NCBI GenBank assembly: GCA_034178705.1
Contig: JAXFQY010000073.1
Span: 1 to 13,673, forward strand
Direction of reading: 5' to 3'
DNA: 13,673 bases
Origin: RUG12395 sp034178705
Lineage (GTDB): Bacteria > Bacillota > Clostridia > Oscillospirales > CAG-272
A program made the position numbers and the translations under genes. Shown in pieces: positions 1 through 7,382 of this stretch. The notes below the pieces were generated by a model. That model did no database searches. It had not been told where the DNA came from and saw nothing but the letters and a program-made list of their open reading frames with translations. Position 1 is the first letter of the stretch. The number at the start of each line of letters is the position of its first letter.

Positions 1-1535
1 AAAGAGTGGCAATGACCGCAGGAGAGCTCGGCAGAGAACGCATCCGTTCCCTCGGTTTGATCGACCGTATCTGGACGCCCTTTTATGTCAACGATTTGCG
101 CACGGGAAAAATGACAAAAGAACAGGTTCGGGAGATGTTCCGCTATTTCATTATAAAGATTGTGGCGGAAAAACGGTATGCCAACCAGCCGCTTGGTATC
201 GGAACCGATTGGGAGGAGAATTCCCCCGAATGCGAGCTTGCGCTTCTTTTTCTTGACACCTATCAGGAACTGAAAGTCGAAAGCCCGAAACTGCAAATCC
301 GTTGCAGTAAAAATATGCCAGATGTTGTTTTGCGCAAGCTGATGAGCATGACGCGAAACGGTTCCTCCTCCATCATTCTCTACAACGATGAAGCCGTCAT
401 CAAAGCATACGGTAAAATCGGCATCCCACGCGAAGAAGCACAGAATTACCTGCCGATGGGATGCAACGAGACCTGTATTCCCGGCGTCGAAGAAATGCAC
501 ATCTGTTCTTCTTGGATCAACCTTGTCAAAGGGGTGGAATACGCCGTCACCAGAGGAGAAGACTATCTGCAAAAGATTTACCTGTTCGGAAAAAGCCCCG
601 AAGCAAAATCGTGGGAGGAGTTCCTTGGTATCTTCTACGAATACCTTCGCAAGTTTGCCGAGTTTACCCTCGATAATATCAACAAACAGGCCGTGTGGTC
701 GTATGAAGCGAATCCTTCGCCCTTTATTTCTTCCACCTTCCGCAGCTGTGTGGAAAGCGGTCACGATGTATTTGACCGAGGGCTTCCCCGTGCGAATGAA
801 AGCGTAAAGATTTTCGCTCTCGGTTCGGCAGTTGACTCGCTTCTTGCTGTGAAAAAATTCGTCTTTGAAAGAAAAGAAGTCACCTTGCCCGAGCTTGCTG
901 ACATCCTGAAGCGAAACTGGAAGGGCGCCGAAGAGCTACGCGAACGCATCAAAAAGGACCCGATCAAGTGGGGGAACGGAGAACCCGAAGCAGATAGGTT
1001 GGCGGCGGATATTTACGCCTTTATGGGACGGGAAATCAACGGCAAGCCGACAGCGGGCGGCGGCGTATATCGCATGGGCGGAGATTCGGTGAATTTTGCC
1101 GAACGCTACGGCAAAAATACCGGCGCTTCCCCCGACGGACGACTCGCGCATTCGCCCTTGTCCAAGAACATTCGTCCAGTAAACGGATGCGAGCATAATG
1201 GACTGTCGGGATTGCTCAAATCCTTTGCTGCGGTAGATTTCACCGATGCACCGGACGGCGCGCCTCTTGATTTCATGATTCATCCGACGGCGGTGGAAGG
1301 CGAAGAGGGACTGAATTTACTCTGCTCCATCATCAAAATCTTCTTCAAAAACGAAGGCATCAATATTCAGGGCAACGTCGTGAATATTGACACACTTCTT
1401 GACGCAAAGAAAAATCCAGACAAGTATCCGGATCTTCAGGTGCGTGTTTGCGGTTGGAACGAATACTTTGTGAATATGCATCCGGTCGTGCAATCTGATT
1501 TTATTAAACGAGCATCAGGAGGAACGCATTCATGA
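1..1535 (+). CDS. Glycyl radical enzyme (PFL-like family), 5' partial
   Basis: C-terminal part of a glycyl radical enzyme of the pyruvate formate-lyase superfamily. The frame is open to the window edge, and the first possible start (GTG at 6) falls well inside the expected fold, so roughly the first third is missing upstream. Counting from that GTG, the thiyl-radical cysteine is C153 in MGCNE, with the catalytic glutamate at 155. The radical glycine is G483 in RVCGWNEYF, 26 residues from the end, as usual for the family. PDGR near residue 375 also fits. Such enzymes use an O2-sensitive glycyl radical to cleave C-O, C-C, C-N or C-S bonds in the cytoplasm. CNE differs from the CVE typical of characterised diol dehydratases and decarboxylases, and a Cys precedes the radical Gly, so substrate is not assigned. 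It overlaps its activase by 4 nt. Family assignment is sure; reaction is unknown. Confidence 0.95.
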   Translation, partial: RVAMTAGELGRERIRSLGLIDRIWTPFYVNDLRTGKMTKEQVREMFRYFIIKIVAEKRYANQPLGIGTDWEENSPECELALLFLDTYQELKVESPKLQIRCSKNMPDVVLRKLMSMTRNGSSSIILYNDEAVIKAYGKIGIPREEAQNYLPMGCNETCIPGVEEMHICSSWINLVKGVEYAVTRGEDYLQKIYLFGKSPEAKSWEEFLGIFYEYLRKFAEFTLDNINKQAVWSYEANPSPFISSTFRSCVESGHDVFDRGLPRANESVKIFALGSAVDSLLAVKKFVFERKEVTLPELADILKRNWKGAEELRERIKKDPIKWGNGEPEADRLAADIYAFMGREINGKPTAGGGVYRMGGDSVNFAERYGKNTGASPDGRLAHSPLSKNIRPVNGCEHNGLSGLLKSFAAVDFTDAPDGAPLDFMIHPTAVEGEEGLNLLCSIIKIFFKNEGINIQGNVVNIDTLLDAKKNPDKYPDLQVRVCGWNEYFVNMHPVVQSDFIKRASGGTHS

Positions 1536-2422
1536 GCATAACAGGGCGAATGTTTGCCGTCAAGCATCTGGAGATTCATGACGGCCCAGGCGTCCGAACA
1601 ACGTTGTTTTTGAAGGGATGTTCTCTTCGTTGCCTATGGTGCCATAACCCAGAATCCGTCTCTCCCTATCCGGAGCTGGCGCATTATGCGCACAAATGCG
1701 TGAATTGCGGTTTGTGTGTTTCCGTTTGCCCATCGGGCGCACAGATCCTCGAAAACGGCGCTCATCGTTTTGAAAGAGAAAAGTGCCTCGCCTGCGGAGC
1801 ATGCGCGGAAATCTGCCCCGAAAAAGCGAATATGCTCTTCGGCAAAGAGATTACCGCCGAGCAGATATTGCCCGAGTTGTTAATTGATCAACCGTTTTTC
1901 GAGGAAACCGGCGGCGGTGTCACCGTCTCTGGCGGGGAGCCGCTGTTACAGGCGGATTTCCTTTGCGAACTTCTTCCTCTTTTGAAGCATAAGGGCATTC
2001 ATGTCGCGATCGATACCGCGCTCGCCGTCCCGACAGAGCCGCTCGACAAGGTTCTTCCCTATGTGGATTTGTTCCTTTGTGACATCAAAGCAATCGACGA
2101 TCCTCTGCATGAAAAGCTGACGGGGCAGCGTTTCGAGCGGGTTCTGACCAATCTGCGCTATCTGAGGGACAAAAAGATTCCCGTGGAGATTCGCGTTCCG
2201 TTTGTTCCTGGGTTTAATGACACGCAGATACCGAAGATCGCTGCGCTTCTCCCGGAGCTTTCCAATGTGACCAAGGTCAAAACATTGGCGTATCACGATT
2301 TGGCACGTTCCAAATACGAAGCACTTGGAAGGACATATCCCCTGCCGGAAACGCTCTGCCCGACGTCGGAACAGTTGGCAAAAGCGCAAGCCGTTCTCGA
2401 AAAAGGGGTAGTACAGAAGTAA
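1532..2422 (+). CDS. Glycyl radical enzyme activating enzyme (radical SAM)
   Basis: Radical S-adenosylmethionine protein of 296 residues that installs the glycyl radical on its partner by abstracting the Gly hydrogen with a 5'-deoxyadenosyl radical. The radical-SAM cluster motif CxxxCxxC is at C30, C34 and C37, following the HDGPGVRT signature of GRE activases. A ferredoxin-like insert carries two CxxCxxCxxxC motifs, at 56-66 and 85-95, for two extra [4Fe-4S] clusters; this three-cluster build is typical of activases for dehydratase/decarboxylase GREs and is absent from the small PFL activase. The SAM-binding GGE motif is at 134-136. The ATG overlaps the GRE stop (ATGA), and an AGGAGG ribosome site at 1517-1522 lies 9 nt before it, so the two genes are translationally coupled and almost certainly cognate. 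Confidence 0.96.
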   Translation: MSITGRMFAVKHLEIHDGPGVRTTLFLKGCSLRCLWCHNPESVSPYPELAHYAHKCVNCGLCVSVCPSGAQILENGAHRFEREKCLACGACAEICPEKANMLFGKEITAEQILPELLIDQPFFEETGGGVTVSGGEPLLQADFLCELLPLLKHKGIHVAIDTALAVPTEPLDKVLPYVDLFLCDIKAIDDPLHEKLTGQRFERVLTNLRYLRDKKIPVEIRVPFVPGFNDTQIPKIAALLPELSNVTKVKTLAYHDLARSKYEALGRTYPLPETLCPTSEQLAKAQAVLEKGVVQK

Positions 2423-2438
2423 CATTGGTAACAAAAAC

Positions 2439-2521
2439 AAAAAAAGCCCCACCGCCGGCTGTGTACTGAACAGGTCCGAAAAAACGGACCTGTTCACACA
2501 TTTTCATGCCAGAGGCGGGGG
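2439..2521 (-). terminator. Nested-hairpin intrinsic terminator of the AraC gene
   Basis: On the minus strand an outer stem (GGG/CCC plus GGCGG/CCGCC arms, at 2514-2521 and 2448-2456, with one bulge) encloses an inner perfect 11-bp hairpin. It is followed by seven T residues (plus-strand A run, 2439-2445). It lies just downstream of the AraC stop at 2557. The plus-strand reading, which would serve the activase gene, has the same stems but no good U tract after them. Confidence 0.7.
2468..2495. repeat. Perfect 11-bp hairpin with A6/T6 loop
   Basis: Inverted repeat GAACAGGTCCG / CGGACCTGTTC around a six-A loop, between the convergent activase and AraC genes. It is the inner stem of the AraC terminator. 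About 20 nt of one arm plus loop recurs, with one inserted base, on the opposite strand near 7306-7326. Confidence 0.75.
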
Positions 2522-2556
2522 ATTCCGTTCCGCTGTGTTGTTTTCACTTTGAAGAG

Positions 2557-3363
2557 TCAACGTCCACTCTTTTCAAGTTGGGAGGGATTGAGAAAGATGG
2601 TCTGTCGGTAGGCAGTCGGGGTTAGTCCCGTTCGGTTCTTGAAAAGTCGGGAAAAATAGTAAACAGAGGAAAAGCCGCAACTATCCGAAATATCGGTAAC
2701 GGTAATCTCGGTTGTTTCCAACAAAATTTTGGCATCGTCCAAACGCTTGTCGATGATGTACTGCTTGGCGGAGGTTTTATACGTTCTCTCAAACAAAGTG
2801 GTAAAATGCTTTTCACTGATTCCACATAGGCCAACAAGCTCAGAAACACGAATGCCTCGATCAAGATAGTGACAGTCGATATACTGAATGGCAGCCGATA
2901 GCTTCTCTTTTTGAGAAGTTGAAACATACTTGGATATTTGATTTTGCTGTATCTGATACATGATTCGGTACAGCAAAGAGAGGACCTCCGCCATCCACCC
3001 GGTATCCTTTCTCTTATAGCTATTCACAGCGGTGAGCATTGAATCTTTGATTTGTGAGTTGTTGGGATTCGCAAAATGCAAAGGAGGATAGTCAATTTCT
3101 CCGTTTACTTGAAAATTGATAACGAGCACAGAGGATTGCGACTGCGTGTGAACCTCATATCCCAAATGGCTTGGCAGAAAAAGGAAGTCGTCTGCTTTTG
3201 CATGAATCGGCGGGTAATCCTTGTAAAGGTAATCACTTGATCCGGTAAGAAAAATGACAAAGGCATGGCACACACGAGATTTGAAGAGCAGACGCGAGGG
3301 GCGAAGCACAACTTTGTTACAATTTACTATTTCTGAAACGACAATATTTTCAAAAAAAAACAT
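2557..3363 (-). CDS. AraC-family transcriptional regulator
   Basis: About 268 residues. The N-terminal half is a cupin-like sensor: a beta-rich stretch with HAFVIFLTG and a later LPSHLGYEV segment, the expected position for small-molecule binding. The C-terminal ~100 residues hold two helix-turn-helix units: the first around VSELVGLCGISEKHFTTLF, the second around DISDSCGFSSVYYFSRLFK, ending in the family-typical G-LTP--YR. I chose the ATG at 3363. Its GGTG element has the same spacing to the start as in the second AraC gene of this window, whereas an in-frame GTG at 3390 has no good ribosome site; that GTG would add 9 residues. It is divergent from the solute-binding-protein gene and convergent with the GRE/activase pair, so it plausibly controls one or both. 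A strong promoter lies upstream. The ligand is unknown; a sugar-like one is a guess. Confidence 0.95.
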   Translation of the reverse strand: MFFFENIVVSEIVNCNKVVLRPSRLLFKSRVCHAFVIFLTGSSDYLYKDYPPIHAKADDFLFLPSHLGYEVHTQSQSSVLVINFQVNGEIDYPPLHFANPNNSQIKDSMLTAVNSYKRKDTGWMAEVLSLLYRIMYQIQQNQISKYVSTSQKEKLSAAIQYIDCHYLDRGIRVSELVGLCGISEKHFTTLFERTYKTSAKQYIIDKRLDDAKILLETTEITVTDISDSCGFSSVYYFSRLFKNRTGLTPTAYRQTIFLNPSQLEKSGR

Positions 3364-3428
3364 AGCTCCACCATTTTCTTTCCTTTTCACTATTTTTATC
3401 CAAAATCTGCCCGAATCGATATATCAAT

Positions 3429-3457
3429 ATTTTATACGAAGCTTTACAGGTTGTCAA
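3429..3457 (-). promoter_or_regulatory. Sigma-A promoter of the AraC gene
   Basis: On the minus strand, TTGACA (3457-3452, perfect -35), a 17-bp spacer, then TAAAAT (3434-3429). Predicted start near 3422 gives a ~58-nt leader to the ATG at 3363. An imperfect dyad, ATCGATATATCAAT (3415-3428), lies at the start site and could be an autoregulatory operator. Confidence 0.7.
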
Positions 3458-3484
3458 TGGTGTGAAAGAAAAATTGTCTTCTGA

Positions 3485-3514
3485 AAAATGCAAATATACA
3501 TGATTGTGCATTTT
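3485..3514. promoter_or_regulatory. Candidate operator, AAAATGCA-N14-TGCATTTT
   Basis: Inverted repeat with 8-bp arms (3485-3492 and 3507-3514) separated by 14 nt. Its right arm overlaps the -35 of the solute-binding-protein promoter. The same 6-bp core arms with the same 14-nt gap and the same placement relative to the -35 occur upstream of the SDR gene (9074-9099). Placement overlapping the -35 is typical of AraC-family activators; which regulator binds is not shown. Confidence 0.5.
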
Positions 3515-3539
3515 CATTTTTCTGCTGTTTTGCTATTCT
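3511..3539 (+). promoter_or_regulatory. Promoter of the solute-binding-protein gene
   Basis: TTTTCA (3511-3516), 17-bp spacer, TATTCT (3534-3539). The weak hexamers fit an activator-dependent promoter. The predicted leader of ~63 nt contains a 7-bp hairpin, TTTGAAT-TAC-ATTCAAA (3567-3583). Confidence 0.5.
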
Positions 3540-3608
3540 ACTATTGTAGGATGTTAACCAAACAGATTTGAATTACATTCAAAAACGTATTTGAAAGGCT
3601 GGTTCATT

Positions 3609-5084
3609 ATGGTGAAAAGAATTGTTTCCGTTGTTCTTCTTTTGATAATGGTTATCCCTTTTGCCGCTTGTAAAAACAACAGCGATCCTCCGGTCCCCAC
3701 TTCTGATACCTCCGCGACTTCGACAACCATAGATAAAAGCGAAGAGCTGAATGTTCCGAAGAAAACATACAACGGAGCAGACTTTGTCGTTCTTTCCGCC
3801 GGCCAGGTCGCCTATAATGACTTCAACATCGACGAAACAGCCGATACCATCGTTAACGAGGCACAATACCGCAGAAAAGCAACCGTCGAAAACCTCTTCG
3901 ACATCGTAATCGAAGAAATCATCGACGAAAACAAATCTGGTGTCGGTAACGGCTCCGGCTACAAGCGCATTTCAAAGATGATCGATTCCGGTGATGCCGA
4001 CTACAATGTGGCCCTAATCGGCGGCATGGACGTAAGTACGCTTGCTTACTCCGACTATCTGATGCCGATGTCATCTACCACCTATGTAGACCTGAGCAAA
4101 CCTTGGTGGGACCAGGACGCCAACAAGGACCTTTCCATTCTCGGTGAAATCTTCTTTACTCAGGGTGATATCTCCGCTGCAAAGTATGAGGCAACCTACA
4201 TAATCTACTATAACAAGGAGCTCGGTAAGGAAAAACTCACGGAGGACCCCTATACCCTCGTAACGGATGGTAAGTGGACCATCGACAAGCTCTCCGAGTT
4301 CTGTCTGAATGTTTCCGAAGATCTCGACGGTAACGACGTCAGAGATATGGAAGATATGTACGGCCTTTACGTTTGGGATGATGCCATTCTCGGTATGATC
4401 AGCGCGGCCGGTCACAAAGTTGCAAGCACCGATAAAGACGGCAAACTGGAGTTAAGCATCTACAACGAGGATGTTCTCTCTGTCATTCAGAAGTTCGGCA
4501 CGATTGCATATAACAGCGAATACGCCGTTATGTATCAGCGCTATGCCAATGCCGGCGACGTTGTCAACCACTGGCTCAACGACCAGGCACTCTTCTGGGC
4601 AAACTCCACGTTGAACCTTTCCAAATTCCGCGAAATGCAGTCCGACTTCGGCATTCTCCCGTTCCCCAAACTCAGAGAGGAACAAGACCGTTATTACAGC
4701 ACCATGGCAACCTACAACTCCCAGTTCATCTGCTTCCCCCGCAATCAGGTTGACGAAGAGTTCTCTTCCGCGGTCACTGAGGCACTTGCCTACTACGGTC
4801 GCGAAATTCTTCGCCCCGCGGTCTACGAAAGAACCATTACCGGTACCTATTTCCGCGACAACGAGAGCGCTGGTATGCTCGATTTGATTTTCCAAAGTTA
4901 CATTTACGACAACGGTCAGCTGCACCGCATCGGTAACCTGAACAACAGCATTTTGAATATGTTCCGCGCCAAGGAATCCAACTTCACCGCCATCTATGAA
5001 TCCTCCCGTACGCTCTCCGAACAGCAGATTGACGTAGTAAACGAAAACTATCAGAAAATCATTGATAACTGGAAAAACCAGTAA
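3609..5084 (+). CDS. Extracellular solute-binding lipoprotein (ABC-type, family 1-like)
   Basis: 491-residue predicted surface lipoprotein. The signal peptide MVKRIV...VIPFAAC ends in a lipobox-like FAAC with the lipidated cysteine at C21, followed by a Ser/Thr/Pro-rich linker. The mature part resembles family 1 extracellular solute-binding proteins of Clostridia, including the NGADFVVLS opening and an ETADTIVNEAQYRRKATVENLF segment read as two short motifs around residues 75-95. Such proteins capture sugars or oligosaccharides for ABC import. No permease or ATPase gene is nearby, so it either works with a distant permease or acts as a binder or sensor. A TTG at 3591 would start six codons earlier, but the ATG at 3609 has AAAGG 10 nt upstream and gives a proper signal peptide. 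The GLUG-repeat gene follows by 104 nt with no terminator, so they may share a transcript. Substrate unknown. Confidence 0.9.
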   Translation: MVKRIVSVVLLLIMVIPFAACKNNSDPPVPTSDTSATSTTIDKSEELNVPKKTYNGADFVVLSAGQVAYNDFNIDETADTIVNEAQYRRKATVENLFDIVIEEIIDENKSGVGNGSGYKRISKMIDSGDADYNVALIGGMDVSTLAYSDYLMPMSSTTYVDLSKPWWDQDANKDLSILGEIFFTQGDISAAKYEATYIIYYNKELGKEKLTEDPYTLVTDGKWTIDKLSEFCLNVSEDLDGNDVRDMEDMYGLYVWDDAILGMISAAGHKVASTDKDGKLELSIYNEDVLSVIQKFGTIAYNSEYAVMYQRYANAGDVVNHWLNDQALFWANSTLNLSKFREMQSDFGILPFPKLREEQDRYYSTMATYNSQFICFPRNQVDEEFSSAVTEALAYYGREILRPAVYERTITGTYFRDNESAGMLDLIFQSYIYDNGQLHRIGNLNNSILNMFRAKESNFTAIYESSRTLSEQQIDVVNENYQKIIDNWKNQ

Positions 5085-5188
5085 TCTTCCCTTTTTACAA
5101 CAGTAATAGAAAACGTTTCATTCAATGCACGAAAAAGCTCATCTCGAATCCTTATTTCAAAAAACAACAAACAAAGAGGAAAAGCATT

Positions 5189-7027
5189 ATGCGTATGAAA
5201 AAACTTGTATCTATTTTGCTCGTTGTACTCATGTTTACCGCGATTCCTATTACATCAAAAGCTACAGAAGGCACTCCTATTTCCAGTGCCGATGAGCTAA
5301 TCTCTTTGATGAATGATAGCAGCAAATGGAGCGGGAAGTATTATCTCACCGCAAACATCGACCTTACCGGTAAATCCGGTCAAACTCCGATCGGCGATTA
5401 TACGACTCCTTTTACCGGTGTCTTTGATGGAAACGGAAACACGATTTCCGGTTTGAATATCGAAGGAAATGCCTATCTCGGTCTTTTCGGATATGCAACG
5501 GATTCCACCATCAAAAAACTTACCGTCAAGGGCAAAGTCGTATCCGTTTCGACTGCCGGCGGTGAAGTTTACACGGCCGGACTTTGCGGTGCTCTTGGCG
5601 GTAATTCCAGCGTTGAAAATGTCACGGTTGAGGTCGATGTATCTGCAACCGGAACCGGCACAACAAATGCTGTTGCCGGTATGATCGGTAAAGTAGGCAT
5701 CAGCGAAGACAATTCCACAATTACGATTACAAACTGCCACGCAAAATCGAATGTTGCCGCCGGCAGAGGCGTTGCCGTACTCATCGGTACCGTTTCGATG
5801 GGCGGTCTCGATTCTACTGAATACACCCAGGTATTTACCGGTGGTAAAGTGAATATCTCCAACTGTACTTCGGAAGGCACCGTAACCTATAATTCGTCTT
5901 CCTCCTTCGGACAGTCGGGTGGTATGATTGCAAATATTCTGACCAATCTCGGACAGGATTTCAAGATCAACATTACTAAGTGTGTCAACTCGGCAAATGT
6001 CACCGGTCCTTCGTTAAAAGCCCGTGCCGGCGGCGTAGTCGGTTGGGTGACCTCTGACAAAGCCGATAGTGCAAAGAACGAAAAAGGCGGCACAATCAAT
6101 CTTACGGATTGCTGGAACACCGGTGATATGGAAGCCACCGGCGACGTCGGCGGCGTAGTCGGATATGTTACCCTCCAGTACCGCACCGACTATATTTTCA
6201 ATATGACCAATTGTGTCAACTACGGTTCGGTCGCTGCTTCCAGTAGCGGCGCTGGTGGTGTTTTCGGCACCAATAAGGGCGGCGTTTTCAAACTAACCGG
6301 ATGTGCAAACTACGGCAGCGTTTCCGCCGATTCCGAAAAAGCAGGCGGTTTGATGGGTTATTCCACGACTGCCGGCACAACTGCAATTCTCTCCGCAGAG
6401 TTTATCGATTGTGCAAACTACGGCACGATTACTGCTTTCTCTACGGTTTCGGGCATTCTCGCATCCGGCAATTCCAAGGTCACAATGACCCGTTGCTACA
6501 ACGGTGGCAAGATTGTCAGCATCGACCTTACCGGTATCAAGGCAGCGCTCGGCGCCGCTCTTACCGGTGACCTCACCGTAAACAACTCCTACTTCCTAAA
6601 CGAGAATATGGATTTGACCGGCAAGGGCATTTCCAAAGCGGATGCTGCAAAAGAAGCAACCTTCTCCGGTTTTGATTTCTCCAACACTTGGGCAATCGAA
6701 AACGGTCGTCCTACGCCCAAGTACCTCGTCGGTGTTTCTCCTGTTGTTACGCAGGAAACCACCAAGGAAACTGAGAAAGTTACCGAAAAGGTTACCGAGA
6801 AAGTCACCGAGAAGGTTACTGAAAAGGTAACAGAAAAGGCCACCGAAACGGCCACTCAAAAGGTTACGGACAAAGCAACTGAAAAAGCAACTGAGAAAGT
6901 AACAACCGGTGAAGAAACAAGCAACTCCGCAACGGTTCTTTGGATTGTCGTCGGCGTGGTTGTCGTCGTTGCCGCAGGAAGCATCATTGCTCTTCTTGCC
7001 ATTAAGAAAAACAAGAATGCCGAATAA
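5189..7027 (+). CDS. GLUG-repeat surface protein with TEKV-repeat stalk and C-terminal membrane anchor
   Basis: 612 residues. A signal peptide (about 1-25, ending TSKA) is followed by a long region of repeated N-C-N-x-G and G-G-V-x-G motifs (about 30-505), characteristic of GLUG-motif proteins predicted to form a right-handed beta-helix-like stack. Next comes a low-complexity stalk of eleven four-residue TEKV-type units (528-571), then one hydrophobic span (about 583-605) and a basic KKNKNAE tail. There is no LPxTG-like signal, so it is probably held in the membrane by this span, with the repeats displayed outside. GAGGA (5176-5180) lies 8 nt before the ATG. It follows the solute-binding-protein gene on the same strand. 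Roles in adhesion or polysaccharide binding are inferences from the architecture. The other GLUG protein here (7383-8879) is a paralogue. Confidence 0.88.
   Translation: MRMKKLVSILLVVLMFTAIPITSKATEGTPISSADELISLMNDSSKWSGKYYLTANIDLTGKSGQTPIGDYTTPFTGVFDGNGNTISGLNIEGNAYLGLFGYATDSTIKKLTVKGKVVSVSTAGGEVYTAGLCGALGGNSSVENVTVEVDVSATGTGTTNAVAGMIGKVGISEDNSTITITNCHAKSNVAAGRGVAVLIGTVSMGGLDSTEYTQVFTGGKVNISNCTSEGTVTYNSSSSFGQSGGMIANILTNLGQDFKINITKCVNSANVTGPSLKARAGGVVGWVTSDKADSAKNEKGGTINLTDCWNTGDMEATGDVGGVVGYVTLQYRTDYIFNMTNCVNYGSVAASSSGAGGVFGTNKGGVFKLTGCANYGSVSADSEKAGGLMGYSTTAGTTAILSAEFIDCANYGTITAFSTVSGILASGNSKVTMTRCYNGGKIVSIDLTGIKAALGAALTGDLTVNNSYFLNENMDLTGKGISKADAAKEATFSGFDFSNTWAIENGRPTPKYLVGVSPVVTQETTKETEKVTEKVTEKVTEKVTEKVTEKATETATQKVTDKATEKATEKVTTGEETSNSATVLWIVVGVVVVVAAGSIIALLAIKKNKNAE
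6770..6901 (+). repeat. In-frame 12-bp tandem repeat, 11 copies (TEKV units)
   Basis: Eleven consecutive 12-nt units encode TEKV five times, then variants TEKA, TETA, TQKV, TDKA, TEKA, TEKV. Third-codon positions vary between units while the Thr-charged-Lys-small pattern stays, so the protein pattern looks selected. It forms the charged stalk between the beta-helix region and the membrane anchor. Such a repeat may vary in copy number between strains. Confidence 0.9.
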
Positions 7028-7029
7028 TG

Positions 7030-7061
7030 AAAAAACAGGTGGATTATTCCACCTGTTTTTT
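7030..7061. terminator. Bidirectional intrinsic terminator
   Basis: Perfect 14-bp stem whose core is ACAGGTGGA / TCCACCTGT (arms 7030-7043 and 7048-7061) around a TTAT loop. It is flanked by A6 and T6 runs, so it works on both strands. It starts 3 nt after the stop of the GLUG-repeat gene. Confidence 0.9.
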
Positions 7062-7100
7062 CCTGCCTGTCATTCCTTGTCGTTCTCCTTCTCACGGCAA

Positions 7101-7205
7101 TTACAACCGACGCATCATAGGCGTTTGCGTCGCCGGCATATCGGAAAAGAACTGCTTTGTCTCCTGAGCAGTATTCCGATTCCGATTTGGAGGATTTCTT
7201 TTCAT
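7101..7205 (-). CDS. Possible 34-residue small protein
   Basis: Minus-strand ORF: ATG at 7205, TAA at 7101, 34 residues starting MKRNPPNRNRNTAQETK and ending MMRRL. GAGGT lies 7 nt upstream of the ATG, ideal spacing. The product is basic, Asn/Arg-rich at its start and has no hydrophobic span. I do not recognise it. Against it: no clear promoter, it sits between two terminators, and the region is rich in dyads that could equally be a structured RNA. It would be downstream of the NPQTG surface-protein gene, but only with readthrough of the terminator at 7255-7301. Confidence 0.3.
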   Translation of the reverse strand: MKRNPPNRNRNTAQETKQFFSDMPATQTPMMRRL

Positions 7206-7254
7206 CGGTTAACCTCTATTGAACCACGCGACTATCGCGTGGTATGCGTTATAC

Positions 7255-7301
7255 AAAAACCTCCTATGGTAGTTTCCCTTTCCTACCATAGGAGGTTTTT
7301 T
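7255..7301. terminator. Bidirectional intrinsic terminator (18-bp stem)
   Basis: Perfect 18-bp stem with arms 7255-7272 and 7283-7300 (core CCTCCTATGGTAG / CTACCATAGGAGG) and a 10-nt loop. It has A and T runs on either side, so it functions in both directions. On the minus strand it is the likely terminator of the NPQTG surface-protein gene ending at 7383. Confidence 0.88.
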
Positions 7302-7382
7302 CTATGTCCGTTTTTTACGGACCTGTCAGTAGTCGCCTGCTTTTCTGATTGCGCGATAAGAATAAGATGGCTTTTTCAGTCG

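Larger units (their letters stand above)
7028..7382. other. 355-bp gap between convergent surface-protein genes
   Basis: Holds two strong bidirectional terminators (7030-7061, 7255-7301). Between them are several dyads: a 7-bp stem CGACGCA/TGCGTCG (7108-7114, 7126-7132); a two-level hairpin ATCGGAA/TTCCGAT with inner ACTGCT/AGCAGT (7140-7180); an outer AACCGA/TCGGTT pairing (7105-7110, 7205-7210); and CCACGCG/CGCGTGG (7224-7242). A small possible minus-strand ORF overlaps the first three. Past the second terminator is GTCCGT-T5-ACGGAC (7306-7322). I see no promoter matching the consensus well. Confidence 0.6.

Noticed and set aside
3363..3390. GTG start at 3390 for the first AraC gene
   Set aside because: No good ribosome site; the ATG at 3363 has a GGTG element in the same register as the other AraC gene. 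Not fully excluded.
4071..4925. Long minus-strand frames opposite the solute-binding-protein gene
   Set aside because: No recognisable motifs; the plus-strand gene has signal peptide, lipobox and family pattern. They reflect codon bias.
5105..5120. AAACGTTT palindrome as a CcpA or LacI-type operator
   Set aside because: The core is symmetrical but the flanks miss conserved cre positions (the right-hand CA is displaced). A single 8-bp palindrome is too little.
5094..5121. TTTACA-N17-TTCATT as a promoter of the first GLUG gene
   Set aside because: The -35 matches the local style, but the -10 matches only 3 of 6 consensus bases. The gene can be read from the upstream solute-binding-protein transcript.
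6770..6901. Short regular repeats as a CRISPR array
   Set aside because: The period is 12 nt with no spacers, and the units are in frame inside a coding gene.
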